Assembly (NCBI RefSeq): GCF_018403745.1
Contig: NZ_BOVP01000007.1
Coordinates: 32,619 to 96,618 of the forward strand
Direction of reading: 5' to 3'
DNA length: 64,000 nucleotides
From: Lactococcus formosensis
GTDB lineage: Bacteria > Bacillota > Bacilli > Lactobacillales > Streptococcaceae
Part shown: piece by piece, positions 1 to 8,169 of the stretch
Position numbering within the stretch: the first letter of the stretch is position 1
Layout: every line of letters starts with the position of its first letter
Program-made: the position numbers and the translations under genes
The notes under the pieces: model-generated
Told to the model about the DNA's origin: nothing
Databases searched by the model: none
Seen by the model: only the letters and a program-made list of their open reading frames with translations

Positions 1-1008
1 ATTGTGTCTCATAACCGCTATTTCCTTAATGCCACAGTACAGAAAATATGGGAAATTACAGAGGGAAAGGTGGTCATATATAACGGAAACTACGATGACT
101 ATGAATATGAAAAAGAAAAAGCAGCTTTAGAGATTGCACGCTATAATGAAAAATTAGTAAAAGAAAAGAAACTCTTAGAGCGTGCCATCGCTAATAAAGA
201 AGCTAAAATATCTAAGCAGGCAGACAATGTCGCGAAAAATTTAAAACGATCGATAAAACCAGACCGGTATTCGGCGACAAAATCTAAAGATAGTGTACAG
301 AAAGCAGCATATCGGCAAGTAAAGGCGATGAATACAAGGTTAAGTAAGCTGGGTGATTTTGAAAAGATAGAAGAAGAACGCGAACTCAACTTTCCCTTGC
401 CGCAGAGTTTAATCTTGTATAACAAATTCCCTATTATGGCAGATGGCTTGACAATTAAAGGAGGAGAAAAAATCCTACTAGACAGAATTAATTTTCAGTT
501 TCCTTTAGGGAAAGTAATTGCTCTTTCAGGCCCAAATGGTTCAGGAAAATCTAGTCTTTTACGAAGAATTATAGAGGGAGATAAACATTTGATTTTATCT
601 CCAAAACTCAAAATAGTAAGTTATGGTCAACGGGATTATGAGCTTCAATCAGAATTGCCTTTATTGCAATATTTAACAAAGCAAAGTGATTATGATACAG
701 GCTTAATACGTAGCCTCTTAGCACAACTGGGCTTTAATCATAGCCAAATGAGAACATCTGTTAATAAATTATCTGGTGGTCAAGCTACAAAGGTCGTTCT
801 GGCGGAAACTTTTATTCAACCCTCAAATCTTTTAATTTTAGACGAACCGACGAATTTTATTGATTTAGGAACAATAAAAGCTTTAGAAAGATTTATCAAA
901 GCTTATCAAGGAACAATAATTTTGACTTCACATGACAGAGAATTTGTCGAAAAAGTGGCAGATGTTAAATATGAGATTTCGGAAGGTAAGCTGTACCAAG
1001 TGAATTGA
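1..1008 (+). CDS. ABC-F ribosome-protection ATPase, 5'-truncated (Lsa-like)
   Basis: The reading frame is open through base 1, so the N-terminus lies outside the window and the GTG at 4 is an internal valine. It begins at the H-loop of the first ATPase domain (VSHNRYFLN), runs through the charged interdomain linker (about residues 45-135), then a complete second domain: Walker A GPNGSGKSS, signature LSGGQ, Walker B LLILDEPTNF, H-loop TSHDREF. There are no membrane segments, as expected of ABC-F factors that dislodge antibiotics from the ribosome. The missing part (roughly 160 residues) would give about 490 aa, the size of Lsa proteins (lincosamide, pleuromutilin and streptogramin A resistance). 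Lsa(D) is known from L. garvieae. The subfamily assignment is inference. Confidence 0.75.
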   Translation: MVSHNRYFLNATVQKIWEITEGKVVIYNGNYDDYEYEKEKAALEIARYNEKLVKEKKLLERAIANKEAKISKQADNVAKNLKRSIKPDRYSATKSKDSVQKAAYRQVKAMNTRLSKLGDFEKIEEERELNFPLPQSLILYNKFPIMADGLTIKGGEKILLDRINFQFPLGKVIALSGPNGSGKSSLLRRIIEGDKHLILSPKLKIVSYGQRDYELQSELPLLQYLTKQSDYDTGLIRSLLAQLGFNHSQMRTSVNKLSGGQATKVVLAETFIQPSNLLILDEPTNFIDLGTIKALERFIKAYQGTIILTSHDREFVEKVADVKYEISEGKLYQVN

Positions 1009-1340
1009 GCAGTCGAAAAGTTATTGTTTCTTTGAGGCAGAGGATGAATCCAAAGATATCATTTACTGGTAAAATGAATCGTCAAGATTTTCAGCTTAGT
1101 TTTCATTATTTATACAAGATATATTGTTAAGTAATGGAAGAAAGCGAGGAATTATGAAGTAACAAAAACTTCTCTCGCCATAAGTTTGGGCACAATTATA
1201 CACATGTGAGAAATTTTGCCCTTTTTAAAAAAAGTTAAAGAAAAAAATCAGTCCAAAGACTGAGATTATCCACAATAAAGTATGGGATAATTTAAGTATA
1301 GAGATTGACATATCTCAGTTCTATAACAGGAGGAACAAAA
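1009..1340. other. Intergenic region upstream of envelope-stress operon
   Basis: The right half holds the CesR-like palindrome (1248-1263) and a candidate -10 GATAAT (1286-1291) for the next gene. The left half contains only a doubtful 28-codon ORF (1044-1130) directly abutting a GAGG-like sequence. I see no clear terminator for the ABC-F gene. Confidence 0.5.
1248..1263 (+). promoter_or_regulatory. CesR/LiaR-type operator palindrome
   Basis: TCAGTCCAAAGACTGA: perfect 6-bp inverted repeats around four bases, sitting just upstream of a GATAAT -10 with a poor -35. It closely resembles the box I recall for the lactococcal cell-envelope-stress regulator CesR. The downstream genes (DUF4097 and PspC proteins) are typical members of that regulon, which supports the assignment. 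Confidence 0.7.
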
Positions 1341-2429
1341 ATGAATAAAAAAGATAGAATTATGGACTTGATGCGTCGGGGGATTATCACTGAAGACGAA
1401 GCATTAGAGTTGCTTGACAAATCAAATCCTATGGCTGAAGAAGGTCAAAGCGAAAATAAAGAAAAATTTAACTACACAGATACAGAAGGATTTGTTAACC
1501 ATGATGTTGACTTTATGGACTCTTTCAAAGGAATCATGGATCAAATCGTTTCAAAAGGAAAAGTAGTCTTCAAAGATGCTTCGAAAGCAATTGATGATAA
1601 TATCGACTTCTCTAAAGGTTTTCCAAAAGTAAAATCGACAGTAAAAACTGTGGAAAAAGATATCGAAGGAGATTTTCATTCCGTTAATTTAGATATTAAA
1701 GCAGGAAAAATTTCCGTTCACCCAGGTGACAATGCTCATGTAAAAGCTGAATACAGAATTTACGGTGCAGTGGACCAAGAAAAAATCGATGAATATCTAG
1801 CTGAAAAAACAAAACTCGAAGTTAATGATGGTGTTTTAGAAATTACAACATCTGATAGCTTACGTACAGCTGTGAATCTGGAACTTTACTTACCTGAAAA
1901 AGTGTATGAAACTTTTGATTTTAAGTTTGCACATGGGGATATTAAAGTTGAAAAAGTAGCAGTGGATAACTTAGAAATCGATCAAGTCAATGGTGAAGTT
2001 GAACTTGTGGAAACAACCAATAAAGACATTAACGTAACTATTAAAAATGGAGAAATTAAAGTTTTAGATGGTTCAACAAATGTTTTAAATCTAAACTCAG
2101 TCAATGGTAATATCCGAGTTACCTCAGCTTTTGAAGACGGTAATGTCAACTTGGTTAATGGAAATATTCTCTTGACACAAAACCAAGACACACCAAGAAA
2201 ATTAATGGTAAAGAACGTCAATGGTGATGTGAAACTCTCAGTACCAGAATATCTTGGTCTCGTTGGACATGTGCGTACAGTCTTTGGTGGTTATAAAACA
2301 CGCCTGAACTTGGATAATCCTTTTGAGGCAAGTCGTAATGGTGCGGCAGTCGTTCGTACTGGCCCAGATACTTTGACCTTTGAACTCGAAACAAAATCAG
2401 GTACAATTTGGCTTAAAGATATTGACTAA
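1341..2429 (+). CDS. DUF4097-family envelope-stress protein (YvlB-like)
   Basis: 362 aa. The start at 1341 is chosen because it follows AGGAGG at 1329-1334; the longer frame from 1305 has no such site. Residues 1-30 form a short helical SHOCT-like segment (MNKKDRIMDLMRRGIITEDEALELL is the family's typical N-terminus). The rest (about 110-362) is a repetitive beta-rich DUF4097 region with recurring VNG/NGN/NGD turns that suggest a beta-helix or adhesin-like fold. There is no signal peptide or membrane segment. It is first gene of an operon with two PspC-domain proteins, like B. subtilis yvlB-yvlC and lactococcal CesSR targets. Its molecular activity is unknown. Confidence 0.8.
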   Translation: MNKKDRIMDLMRRGIITEDEALELLDKSNPMAEEGQSENKEKFNYTDTEGFVNHDVDFMDSFKGIMDQIVSKGKVVFKDASKAIDDNIDFSKGFPKVKSTVKTVEKDIEGDFHSVNLDIKAGKISVHPGDNAHVKAEYRIYGAVDQEKIDEYLAEKTKLEVNDGVLEITTSDSLRTAVNLELYLPEKVYETFDFKFAHGDIKVEKVAVDNLEIDQVNGEVELVETTNKDINVTIKNGEIKVLDGSTNVLNLNSVNGNIRVTSAFEDGNVNLVNGNILLTQNQDTPRKLMVKNVNGDVKLSVPEYLGLVGHVRTVFGGYKTRLNLDNPFEASRNGAAVVRTGPDTLTFELETKSGTIWLKDID

Positions 2430-2466
2430 GCAAAAAACATTCCAAACTTTTTAGAAAGGAAAACAT

Positions 2467-2667
2467 ATGTCTAAAAGACAACTTACAAAATCATCAAGTA
2501 ACCGTATGTTGACGGGGACCATAGCTGGCGTAGGCGAGTATTTTGGCTTAAGTCGTGATATAATTACACTAATGCGTATTTTGTATGTGTTCTTCGCTTT
2601 AGGAAGTTTTGGAACACTTGCACTTGTATATATCGTAGCGAGTTGGCTCATACCGAGCCCTCATTAA
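2467..2667 (+). CDS. PspC-domain membrane protein, short paralogue
   Basis: 66 aa. The ribosome-binding site is AGAAAGGAAAA just upstream. It is essentially one PspC domain: conserved basic N-terminus with NRMLTGTIAGVGEYFG, an RILYVFFALGS segment, and a C-terminal hydrophobic stretch ending in ASWLIP. It is a tandem paralogue of the next gene, sharing the same MS..QLTKS..NRMLTGTIAG opening. PspC proteins act at the membrane in phage-shock or envelope-stress responses. Confidence 0.85.
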   Translation: MSKRQLTKSSSNRMLTGTIAGVGEYFGLSRDIITLMRILYVFFALGSFGTLALVYIVASWLIPSPH

Positions 2668-2701
2668 TCATTCGAAGGACAGCTTCTAGAAAGGAAAGAA
2701 A

Positions 2702-3061
2702 ATGTCTCAAAAACAATTAACCAAATCTCCAAACAATCGAATGTTGACGGGTACAATTGCAGGTATCTGTGAATACTTTGGTTGGAGCCCTGATATCATC
2801 ACCTTTGTTCGTATCTTGTATGTCCTCTTAGCTTTCGGAAGTTGGGGAAGTCTTATACCTGTATACTTCATCGCCAGCTGGATTATTCCAAGCGCTGGGG
2901 GCAATGCTGGGAGACAAAATTATCGCAGAACAAATGAAGAAAACTGGTCAAGCTATGCGGACCGTTGGCAAAGCAAATCTTCATCTCACTCATCTGGCCG
3001 TAAGATGAAAGAGGCTGAGCCAGTTGAAGATGAGAAAAAAGATGACTGGTCAGATTTTTAA
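2702..3061 (+). CDS. PspC-domain membrane protein with charged C-terminal tail
   Basis: 119 aa. Residues 1-65 are a PspC domain closely similar to the preceding 66-aa protein. Residues 66-119 form a hydrophilic, probably disordered tail rich in Ser, Lys and Glu ending DDWSDF, which the short paralogue lacks. The ribosome-binding site is AGAAAGGAAAG. It is last gene of the presumed CesR-controlled operon and is followed by a strong bidirectional terminator. The tail suggests one copy has gained an extra interaction surface. Confidence 0.85.
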   Translation: MSQKQLTKSPNNRMLTGTIAGICEYFGWSPDIITFVRILYVLLAFGSWGSLIPVYFIASWIIPSAGGNAGRQNYRRTNEENWSSYADRWQSKSSSHSSGRKMKEAEPVEDEKKDDWSDF

Positions 3062-3113
3062 AAAATAATAATTCCGAATTTCCTAAACTCCTAATAATAT
3101 AAATGAAAAAAAT

Positions 3114-3144
3114 AAAACTGGACGTCCATCACGTCCAGTTTTTT
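3114..3144. terminator. Bidirectional terminator between pspC and birA
   Basis: AAAACTGGACGT / ACGTCCAGTTTT stem with five-base loop, A-run on one side and T-run on the other. It ends both convergent transcripts; the last birA codons and its stop lie inside the hairpin. Confidence 0.9.
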
Positions 3145-3878
3145 AGCGAGACTTCACCGCTTGAGAGAGTTTTTATCTGACCATCTTCAAGGTGAACAAT
3201 GAGCTGACCAGAAGACGTTAAGTCTACTGCGGTACCTGTGTATAAGACTCTATTTTCCTCAAATTCCACTCTTTTACCGAGAATGAAGGAATGAGATTTA
3301 TAAATTTCAAAGAAGTCTCCCTTAGAGAGACGATGAAATTCTGACCAGATTTTAGCAACAAGCTCAGAGCGTGTGATTGTAGGGATTTCTGTAAATAATG
3401 ACCCGGCTTTCTGGACGATTGCTTCAGGAAATGTTGAAATATGAAAATTTATACCGATGCCTAAGGCAACCTGTAAACTCGTGTCAGGTTGGACTTGAGC
3501 TTCTGCGAGAATTCCGACGATTTTTTTATTATTAAGATAAATATCATTGACCCATTTAATATCTACTTTCTTTGCGGTCAGTGTTTCAATAGCTGAAACG
3601 ACAGCTGCGGCGGCGAGAAGTGTGTAATTCGGCAGATTCTCTAATGATCCAGCAGGCTTTAAGAGGAGGGTCATATAGATACCTCCTTCAGGACTTGCAT
3701 AGTATTCTCGTCCAAAACGGCCATAAATACCTGTTTGCTTTTCAGACATATATAAAGTATTGGCTTGACCATCAGCTTTGGCATCTAATTGTGTTGAAAT
3801 GGATTCCTGAAGGATCTTCACATCTTTTAACCATGGATTAGCATCTAAAATAATTTTTTTATCTAAAGGATTTTTCAT
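3129..3878 (-). CDS. birA: Biotin--[acetyl-CoA-carboxylase] ligase, monofunctional
   Basis: 249 aa. It joins biotin to biotin carboxyl carrier protein via biotinyl-AMP. The N-terminal helix-turn-helix of classical BirA repressors is absent, so this is an enzyme-only form and not a DNA-binding regulator. Visible family signs are the biotin-loop region (GIYGRFGREYYA, where the usual GRGRxGR is altered), KWVNDIY and GIGINF. It is transcribed convergently with the PspC operon, and its stop codon (bases 3129-3131) is embedded in the shared terminator stem. Confidence 0.88.
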   Translation of the reverse strand: MKNPLDKKIILDANPWLKDVKILQESISTQLDAKADGQANTLYMSEKQTGIYGRFGREYYASPEGGIYMTLLLKPAGSLENLPNYTLLAAAAVVSAIETLTAKKVDIKWVNDIYLNNKKIVGILAEAQVQPDTSLQVALGIGINFHISTFPEAIVQKAGSLFTEIPTITRSELVAKIWSEFHRLSKGDFFEIYKSHSFILGKRVEFEENRVLYTGTAVDLTSSGQLIVHLEDGQIKTLSSGEVSLKNWT

Positions 3879-3911
3879 TTAGGCAAAGTATATCAAAAAT
3901 TCCCTTTTTGT

Positions 3912-3919
3912 GCTAAAAT
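3912..3919 (+). promoter_or_regulatory. metK promoter (extended -10)
   Basis: TGCTAAAAT: a -10 TAAAAT at 3914-3919 preceded by TGn (TG at 3911-3912). No good -35. The predicted start near 3926 coincides with the first base of riboswitch helix P1. Confidence 0.65.
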
Positions 3920-3922
3920 AAA

Positions 3923-4018
3923 GGAGTTACAATTTCCGATGGCGGGAGAACACTCTCCAAGTGAGCGATCACTACCATTAAGCCTGTAACCGAAAAATAC
4001 TTAAGAAGTAGGGGAAAT
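3923..4018 (+). ncRNA. SMK box (SAM-III) riboswitch in metK leader
   Basis: Helix P1 is GTTACA (3926-3931) with TGTAAC (3985-3990). Immediately after its 5' strand, ATTTCC (3932-3937) is exactly complementary to GGAAAT (4013-4018) in the metK ribosome-binding region. This is the SMK arrangement: S-adenosylmethionine stabilises pairing of the Shine-Dalgarno sequence with the anti-SD, shutting off translation. Position, the TTCCGATGG-like core and the downstream gene (SAM synthetase) all fit. The segment between (3941-3984) carries an additional hairpin (GGGAG / CTCCC-like). Confidence 0.9.
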
Positions 4019-4023
4019 AAAGA

Positions 4024-5217
4024 ATGTCAGAAAAACGTCTATTCACATCAGAATCAGTTTCAGAAGGACATCCAGATAAGGTTGCTGACCAAATCTCGGA
4101 TGCTATCCTTGATGCCATTGTGGCACAAGATCCAGATGCACACGTAGCCTGTGAAACAGTAGTTTACACAGGTACAGTCAATGTATTTGGGGAAATATCA
4201 ACATCAGCATATGTTGATATTGCTGGAGTGGTTCGTGAGACAATTAAAAATATTGGCTATACAGACAGTGAAAATGGATTTGACTACAAATCAGTCGGTG
4301 TCCATGTTTCACTTGTAGAGCAATCACCGGATATTGCCCAAGGGGTAAACGAAGCAGAAGAAGTTCGTGGTAAAGATGGAAAAATCATTGATCCGCTTGA
4401 TCTTATCGGTGCTGGTGACCAAGGAATGATGTTTGGTTATGCAACCAACGAAACGGAAGAATATATGCCACTCGCGATTTCACTTAGCCATAAACTTGTG
4501 AAAAAATTGGCAGATTTACGTAAATCAGGTGCGATTAGCTACCTTCGTCCAGATGCAAAATCACAAGTTACAGTAGAATATGATGAAGCAGGACAAGTTA
4601 AGCGTGTAGATACAGTAGTTATTTCAACACAACACGCAGCTGAAGCTACTAATGAAGAAATTCGCCGAGATGTCATTGAAAAAGTGATTAAGGAAGTTAT
4701 TCCAGAAAATCTTCTTGATGATGAGACAAAATACTTTATTAATCCAACAGGGCGCTTTGTTATTGGCGGTCCTCAAGGAGATTCTGGATTGACTGGTCGT
4801 AAAATAATTGTGGATACTTATGGTGGATATGCACCTCATGGGGGAGGCGCTTTCTCAGGTAAAGATGCTACAAAAGTTGACCGCTCAGCCTCATATGCCG
4901 CACGTTATGTTGCAAAAAATATTGTTGCTGCAGGCTTGGCTGATAAAGCACAAGTTCAGTTATCTTACGCGATTGGCGTAGCTACACCAACTTCTGTGAA
5001 TATTGAAACCTTTGGTACTGGAAAAGTTTCTGACGATATCTTATTGGCAGCTATCCGTGAAAACTTTGATTTGCGTCCAGCGGGAATCATTGAAATGTTA
5101 GATTTGCTCCGCCCGATTTATGGACAAACAGCTGCTTATGGTCACTTTGGCCGTACAGACATTGATCTTCCATGGGAACGTTTAGACAAGGTCGAAACAC
5201 TTAAAAAGTTGATTTAG
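4024..5217 (+). CDS. metK: S-adenosylmethionine synthetase
   Basis: 397 aa, full family length. It makes S-adenosylmethionine from methionine and ATP in the cytosol. Family motifs are present: [13 protein letters not shown] at the N-terminus, [12 protein letters not shown] (methionine/ATP-binding hexapeptide region), and the Gly-rich loop [17 protein letters not shown]. The start follows GGGGA at 4011-4015. The ribosome-binding site is the regulated element of the SMK riboswitch, so the product feeds back on its own translation. It is monocistronic, ending before a large hairpin. Confidence 0.97.
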   Translation: MSEKRLFTSESVSEGHPDKVADQISDAILDAIVAQDPDAHVACETVVYTGTVNVFGEISTSAYVDIAGVVRETIKNIGYTDSENGFDYKSVGVHVSLVEQSPDIAQGVNEAEEVRGKDGKIIDPLDLIGAGDQGMMFGYATNETEEYMPLAISLSHKLVKKLADLRKSGAISYLRPDAKSQVTVEYDEAGQVKRVDTVVISTQHAAEATNEEIRRDVIEKVIKEVIPENLLDDETKYFINPTGRFVIGGPQGDSGLTGRKIIVDTYGGYAPHGGGAFSGKDATKVDRSASYAARYVAKNIVAAGLADKAQVQLSYAIGVATPTSVNIETFGTGKVSDDILLAAIRENFDLRPAGIIEMLDLLRPIYGQTAAYGHFGRTDIDLPWERLDKVETLKKLI

Positions 5218-5230
5218 TAATCTTAAAAAA

Positions 5231-5359
5231 AGGCTGAGACAAAAGTTACGATTTGACTGATTCTAGCCAAAATTATAATATCAAAATCGCTTAACCACGG
5301 CATTTTTACTTGTCGTGCTTGAGCGATTTTTTCATTATTTTGGACTTTTGTCCCAGCTT
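5231..5359. repeat. Long nested inverted repeat / terminator after metK
   Basis: The outer arms are AGGCTGAGACAAAAGT (5231-5246) and ACTTTTGTCCCAGCTT (5344-5359), followed by a T-run. A middle pairing is CCAAAAT with ATTTTGG. The inner hairpin is AAAATCGC (5283-5290) with GCGATTTT (5323-5330), capped by CACGGCA/TGTCGTG. One arm has about 20 unpaired bases (5247-5266). It probably terminates metK, but at about 130 nt it is far larger than needed and looks like a small interspersed repeat element. Confidence 0.75.
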
Positions 5360-5534
5360 CTTTTTTTATAATTCATGAGAAAAATCTGCTTTTTGGACTT
5401 ACAGTAAGCTTGGAAATAAATGATACTGCTAAAACATTTTTACGTTTTGCAACTAAAAAGTAATCTTAATGTAACTCAAAAGTAACGTTGCACACTTGAA
5501 ATTTAAGTTTTTTTTTGTGGTTAAAAGCTTTTGA

Positions 5535-5548
5535 TGACTGCGCTTTCA
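5535..5548 (+). promoter_or_regulatory. Catabolite-responsive element (cre)
   Basis: TGACTGCGCTTTCA matches the CcpA consensus TGWNANCGNTNWCA except at one position. It lies about 30 bp upstream of the -35 of the sugar operon promoter, consistent with glucose repression of an alternative-carbon operon. Confidence 0.7.
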
Positions 5549-5559
5549 TTGCTTTTTCC

Positions 5560-5575
5560 ACTTAACGCGTTAAGT
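5560..5575 (+). promoter_or_regulatory. GntR operator 1
   Basis: ACTTAACGCGTTAAGT, a perfect 16-bp palindrome ending just before the -35 (TTTACT, 5577-5582). The same motif recurs at 5616-5631 with 13 of 16 bases identical, as expected for autoregulation by the adjacent GntR protein. Confidence 0.8.
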
Positions 5576-5576
5576 C

Positions 5577-5605
5577 TTTACTTTTTTGAAACTTTTGTGT
5601 ATAAT
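5577..5605 (+). promoter_or_regulatory. Promoter of GntR/UGL/PTS operon
   Basis: -35 TTTACT (5577-5582), 17-bp spacer, -10 TATAAT (5600-5605). It is bracketed by two copies of the operator, so repressor bound at both could block or loop the promoter. Confidence 0.85.
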
Positions 5606-5615
5606 TAACTCATCA

Positions 5616-5631
5616 CGTTAACACGTTAAGT
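5616..5631 (+). promoter_or_regulatory. GntR operator 2
   Basis: CGTTAACACGTTAAGT, a second copy of the palindrome overlapping the start of the transcript. Its centre is 56 bp from the centre of operator 1. Confidence 0.75.
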
Positions 5632-5651
5632 GAATATGAACAGGAGAATTT

Positions 5652-6410
5652 ATGGCAACACCTAAATATGAAGTTATTAAACAAGATATTATTCGCATGA
5701 TTGAAGAAAATGAGTTTAAACCAGGTGATAAGATTTACTCTGAAGGAGAGCTTAAGAAGAAATATCAAGTCAGTAACACAACAGTAGTTAGGGCCTTACA
5801 AGATTTGGTTCAAGGTGGTTATCTGATTAGACGGCAAGGAGAAGGGACTTTTGTTCGCAGGAATTTCAAACATCGGCAAGTCTTTGTGAATGAAAGCGGT
5901 CCCTTGGGTAAATTAGATGTAGAGGAACTTGGAAAAATTGTTGAGCACACAAAAACCGAGATTACAACCCATATCAAAGATGAAAAAATTGCTGCTCTAC
6001 TTCAAGTGTCTTCAACAGAAGAAATGATTAAGCTGACACAAATTGCTTCGGTTAACGATACGATTTGGAAAGTACAAGAACGTTTTGTTGTCGCAAGTAA
6101 GTTAAAATCAGATGCTTTGGAAAGATTGGCAAAAGGATCCAGTTTATCTAAAGAGTTGAACACCAATGTTAATTTGTCTGCTTTACCAATGAAAATGACA
6201 GTTAATATCCAGAATTTGCATAATAATAGTGATGAAGAAATGATAAAGCATTGGCGAACACAAATGGAGGCTTCCGAAGTAGAAACATTGGCTTTATTTG
6301 TAGTTGATAAACTGACTTTTGATTCTGAAGGTAAGCCCTTGGAATATGGGAAAAGCCTTATTCATCCAGATTACTATGCCATTGAAATGCAAACAGGAGA
6401 AAATTTATAG
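5652..6410 (+). CDS. GntR-family (HutC subfamily) transcriptional regulator
   Basis: 252 aa. The N-terminal winged helix (residues 1-70) has the GntR pattern: FKPGDKIYSEGELKKKYQVSNTTVVRALQDL and GYLIRRQGEGTFV. The C-terminal part (about 90-250) is a UTRA-type ligand-binding domain, as in regulators that sense sugar phosphates. It is first gene of the uronic-acid operon, overlapping the twin-operator promoter, so autorepression relieved by an imported phosphorylated disaccharide is the likely logic. The start ATG follows CAGGAGAA. Confidence 0.9.
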   Translation: MATPKYEVIKQDIIRMIEENEFKPGDKIYSEGELKKKYQVSNTTVVRALQDLVQGGYLIRRQGEGTFVRRNFKHRQVFVNESGPLGKLDVEELGKIVEHTKTEITTHIKDEKIAALLQVSSTEEMIKLTQIASVNDTIWKVQERFVVASKLKSDALERLAKGSSLSKELNTNVNLSALPMKMTVNIQNLHNNSDEEMIKHWRTQMEASEVETLALFVVDKLTFDSEGKPLEYGKSLIHPDYYAIEMQTGENL

Positions 6411-6411
6411 A

Positions 6412-7602
6412 ATGAGTACGAAACGACATATTGAAAAGCTAAAGTCTAGCGAACGATTTTTTAACATTGGACTTTTGACAGAAAAAGAGATTGATGAAGC
6501 TATTGCAGTTGCGCTTAAAAAAATAGATTGTAACATAAGTAAGTTGGGTGAGATGTTTCCAACGCCAGCAACTAAAAATAATGCCTACGAGCCTATGACT
6601 AATGTCGAGTGGACCAATGGCTTTTGGACAGGGATCTTGTGGCTGGCTTACGAGGCTTCGGGCGATGAAAAATATCGACAAGTAGCAGATAAAAATGTAA
6701 CAAGTTTTTTACACCGAATTAAGGAAAATATTGAAGTCGAGCATCATGACTTGGGCTTTCTTTATTCGCTATCTTCTGTAAGCGCTCACAAATTAACGGG
6801 GAGTCAAGACGGTTATGAAGCAGGACTTTTAGCTGCTGACAAACTCATGGAACGTTATCAAAAAAAAGGTGGCTTTATTCAAGCTTGGGGTGAGCTTGGT
6901 GCCAAAGACAATTATCGTTTGATTGTTGATTGCCTGCTAAATATTCCTTTATTGTATTGGGCCAGCCAAATGACTGGGGAAGAGAAGTATAAGAAAGTGG
7001 CTGATATTCACTTCCAGACCACGACAAAAAATGCCATTCGTGAAGATGCTTCAGCTTTTCATACCTTTTACTTTGATCCTGAAACAGGGATGCCAGTTGG
7101 TGGTAAAACGCGTCAAGGTTATTCGGACGATTCCAGCTGGGCTCGTGGTCAAAGTTGGTTGATTTACGGCATGGCTCTGAATCAGTTTTATAATCCGCAA
7201 GAAGAAACCATTAAAGAATATGAGGCGGTGACTAACTATTTCCTGAACCGCCTACCTGAAGATTTTATTTGCTATTGGGATTTAATTTTTAAAGATGGAG
7301 ATCAACAACCTAAAGATACATCAGCTGCAGCTATTGCTATTTGTGGGTTGAATTTGATGGATCGCTATCTACCAGAGACTAATCCTCATAAATTAGTTTA
7401 TAAATACGCCCAGCATGCGATGATGCGTAATCTGATTACCCATTATACGGATGAGCGGACACAAGGGATTACGGCACTGATCAATGAAGGTGTTTACTCT
7501 TGGCATTCTGGAAAAGGTGTTGATGAGGGAAATATCTGGGGTGATTATTTCTACTTAGAGGCACTTCTACGCTTCAAAAAAGATTGGCAAATGTATTGGT
7601 AA
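6412..7602 (+). CDS. ugl: Unsaturated glucuronyl hydrolase (GH88)
   Basis: 396 aa. It hydrolyses the 4,5-unsaturated uronic acid from lyase-generated glycosaminoglycan-type disaccharides by hydration of the double bond. The start at 6412 follows AGGAGA and lies one base after the regulator's stop; the longer frame from 6319 is buried in gntR. Two conserved aspartates are visible: HHDLGF (D113) and IVDCLLN (D173), close to the D115/D175 pair known in the Streptococcus agalactiae enzyme. There is no signal peptide, so it acts in the cytosol on PTS-imported substrate. A related GH105-type specificity cannot be excluded by eye. Confidence 0.9.
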   Translation: MSTKRHIEKLKSSERFFNIGLLTEKEIDEAIAVALKKIDCNISKLGEMFPTPATKNNAYEPMTNVEWTNGFWTGILWLAYEASGDEKYRQVADKNVTSFLHRIKENIEVEHHDLGFLYSLSSVSAHKLTGSQDGYEAGLLAADKLMERYQKKGGFIQAWGELGAKDNYRLIVDCLLNIPLLYWASQMTGEEKYKKVADIHFQTTTKNAIREDASAFHTFYFDPETGMPVGGKTRQGYSDDSSWARGQSWLIYGMALNQFYNPQEETIKEYEAVTNYFLNRLPEDFICYWDLIFKDGDQQPKDTSAAAIAICGLNLMDRYLPETNPHKLVYKYAQHAMMRNLITHYTDERTQGITALINEGVYSWHSGKGVDEGNIWGDYFYLEALLRFKKDWQMYW

Positions 7603-7643
7603 TGAAAAATTAGGTTAATAAAAGAATTTAAGGAGAATAGAAA

Positions 7644-8141
7644 ATGGAAAAACCCAACATTAAAATGGTTCGAATTGATGAACGATTGATTCATGGACAG
7701 GGACAACTCTGGGTCAAAAGTTTAGGTGTTAATCTAGTCATATGTGCCAATGATGAAACATCAGAAAACACTTTGCAGCAAACCCTGATGAAAACAGGGA
7801 TGCCAAGTGAAGTGGGGGTACGCTTCTGGACTATTGAGCGTACAGCACAAGTAATTTGGAAAGCTGCGCCGACACAATCAATTTTTGTTGTGGTCAGTTC
7901 ACCACAAGATGCGTTACGCTTATCTGAAAGTGGATTTCCAATGACTGAAATCAATGTGGGTAACATTCATGCTAGTGATGATAAAGAAAAAATCTCTCAA
8001 TTTATCTATTTGGGCGAGGAAGACAAAAAAGCTTTAAAAACTCTCAGAGAAAAATATAACGTGATCTTTAATACAAAAACATCACCAGTTTCTGCTGACG
8101 GTGCACAATCATTAGAAGCTTTAAATAAAGCAATTCAATAA
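7644..8141 (+). CDS. PTS mannose/sorbose-family EIIB
   Basis: 165 aa. It is a cytosolic phosphocarrier that passes phosphate from EIIA to the incoming sugar. The family signature IDERLIHGQGQLWV contains the phosphorylated histidine of man-family IIB domains. Full length for a separate IIB protein. The ribosome-binding site AAGGAGAAT precedes the start. It sits directly after ugl and before IIC, the order seen in streptococcal hyaluronan-disaccharide PTS loci. Confidence 0.92.
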   Translation: MEKPNIKMVRIDERLIHGQGQLWVKSLGVNLVICANDETSENTLQQTLMKTGMPSEVGVRFWTIERTAQVIWKAAPTQSIFVVVSSPQDALRLSESGFPMTEINVGNIHASDDKEKISQFIYLGEEDKKALKTLREKYNVIFNTKTSPVSADGAQSLEALNKAIQ

Positions 8142-8169
8142 TAAACTTTATAATTAAGGAGAATTCAAA

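Noticed and set aside
1044..1130. 28-codon ORF preceded by GAGGCAGAGG
   Set aside because: The purine-rich sequence abuts the ATG with no spacing, and the peptide has no recognisable features.
3129..3878. BirA as bifunctional biotin repressor
   Set aside because: The N-terminal helix-turn-helix domain is missing; only the ligase part is present.
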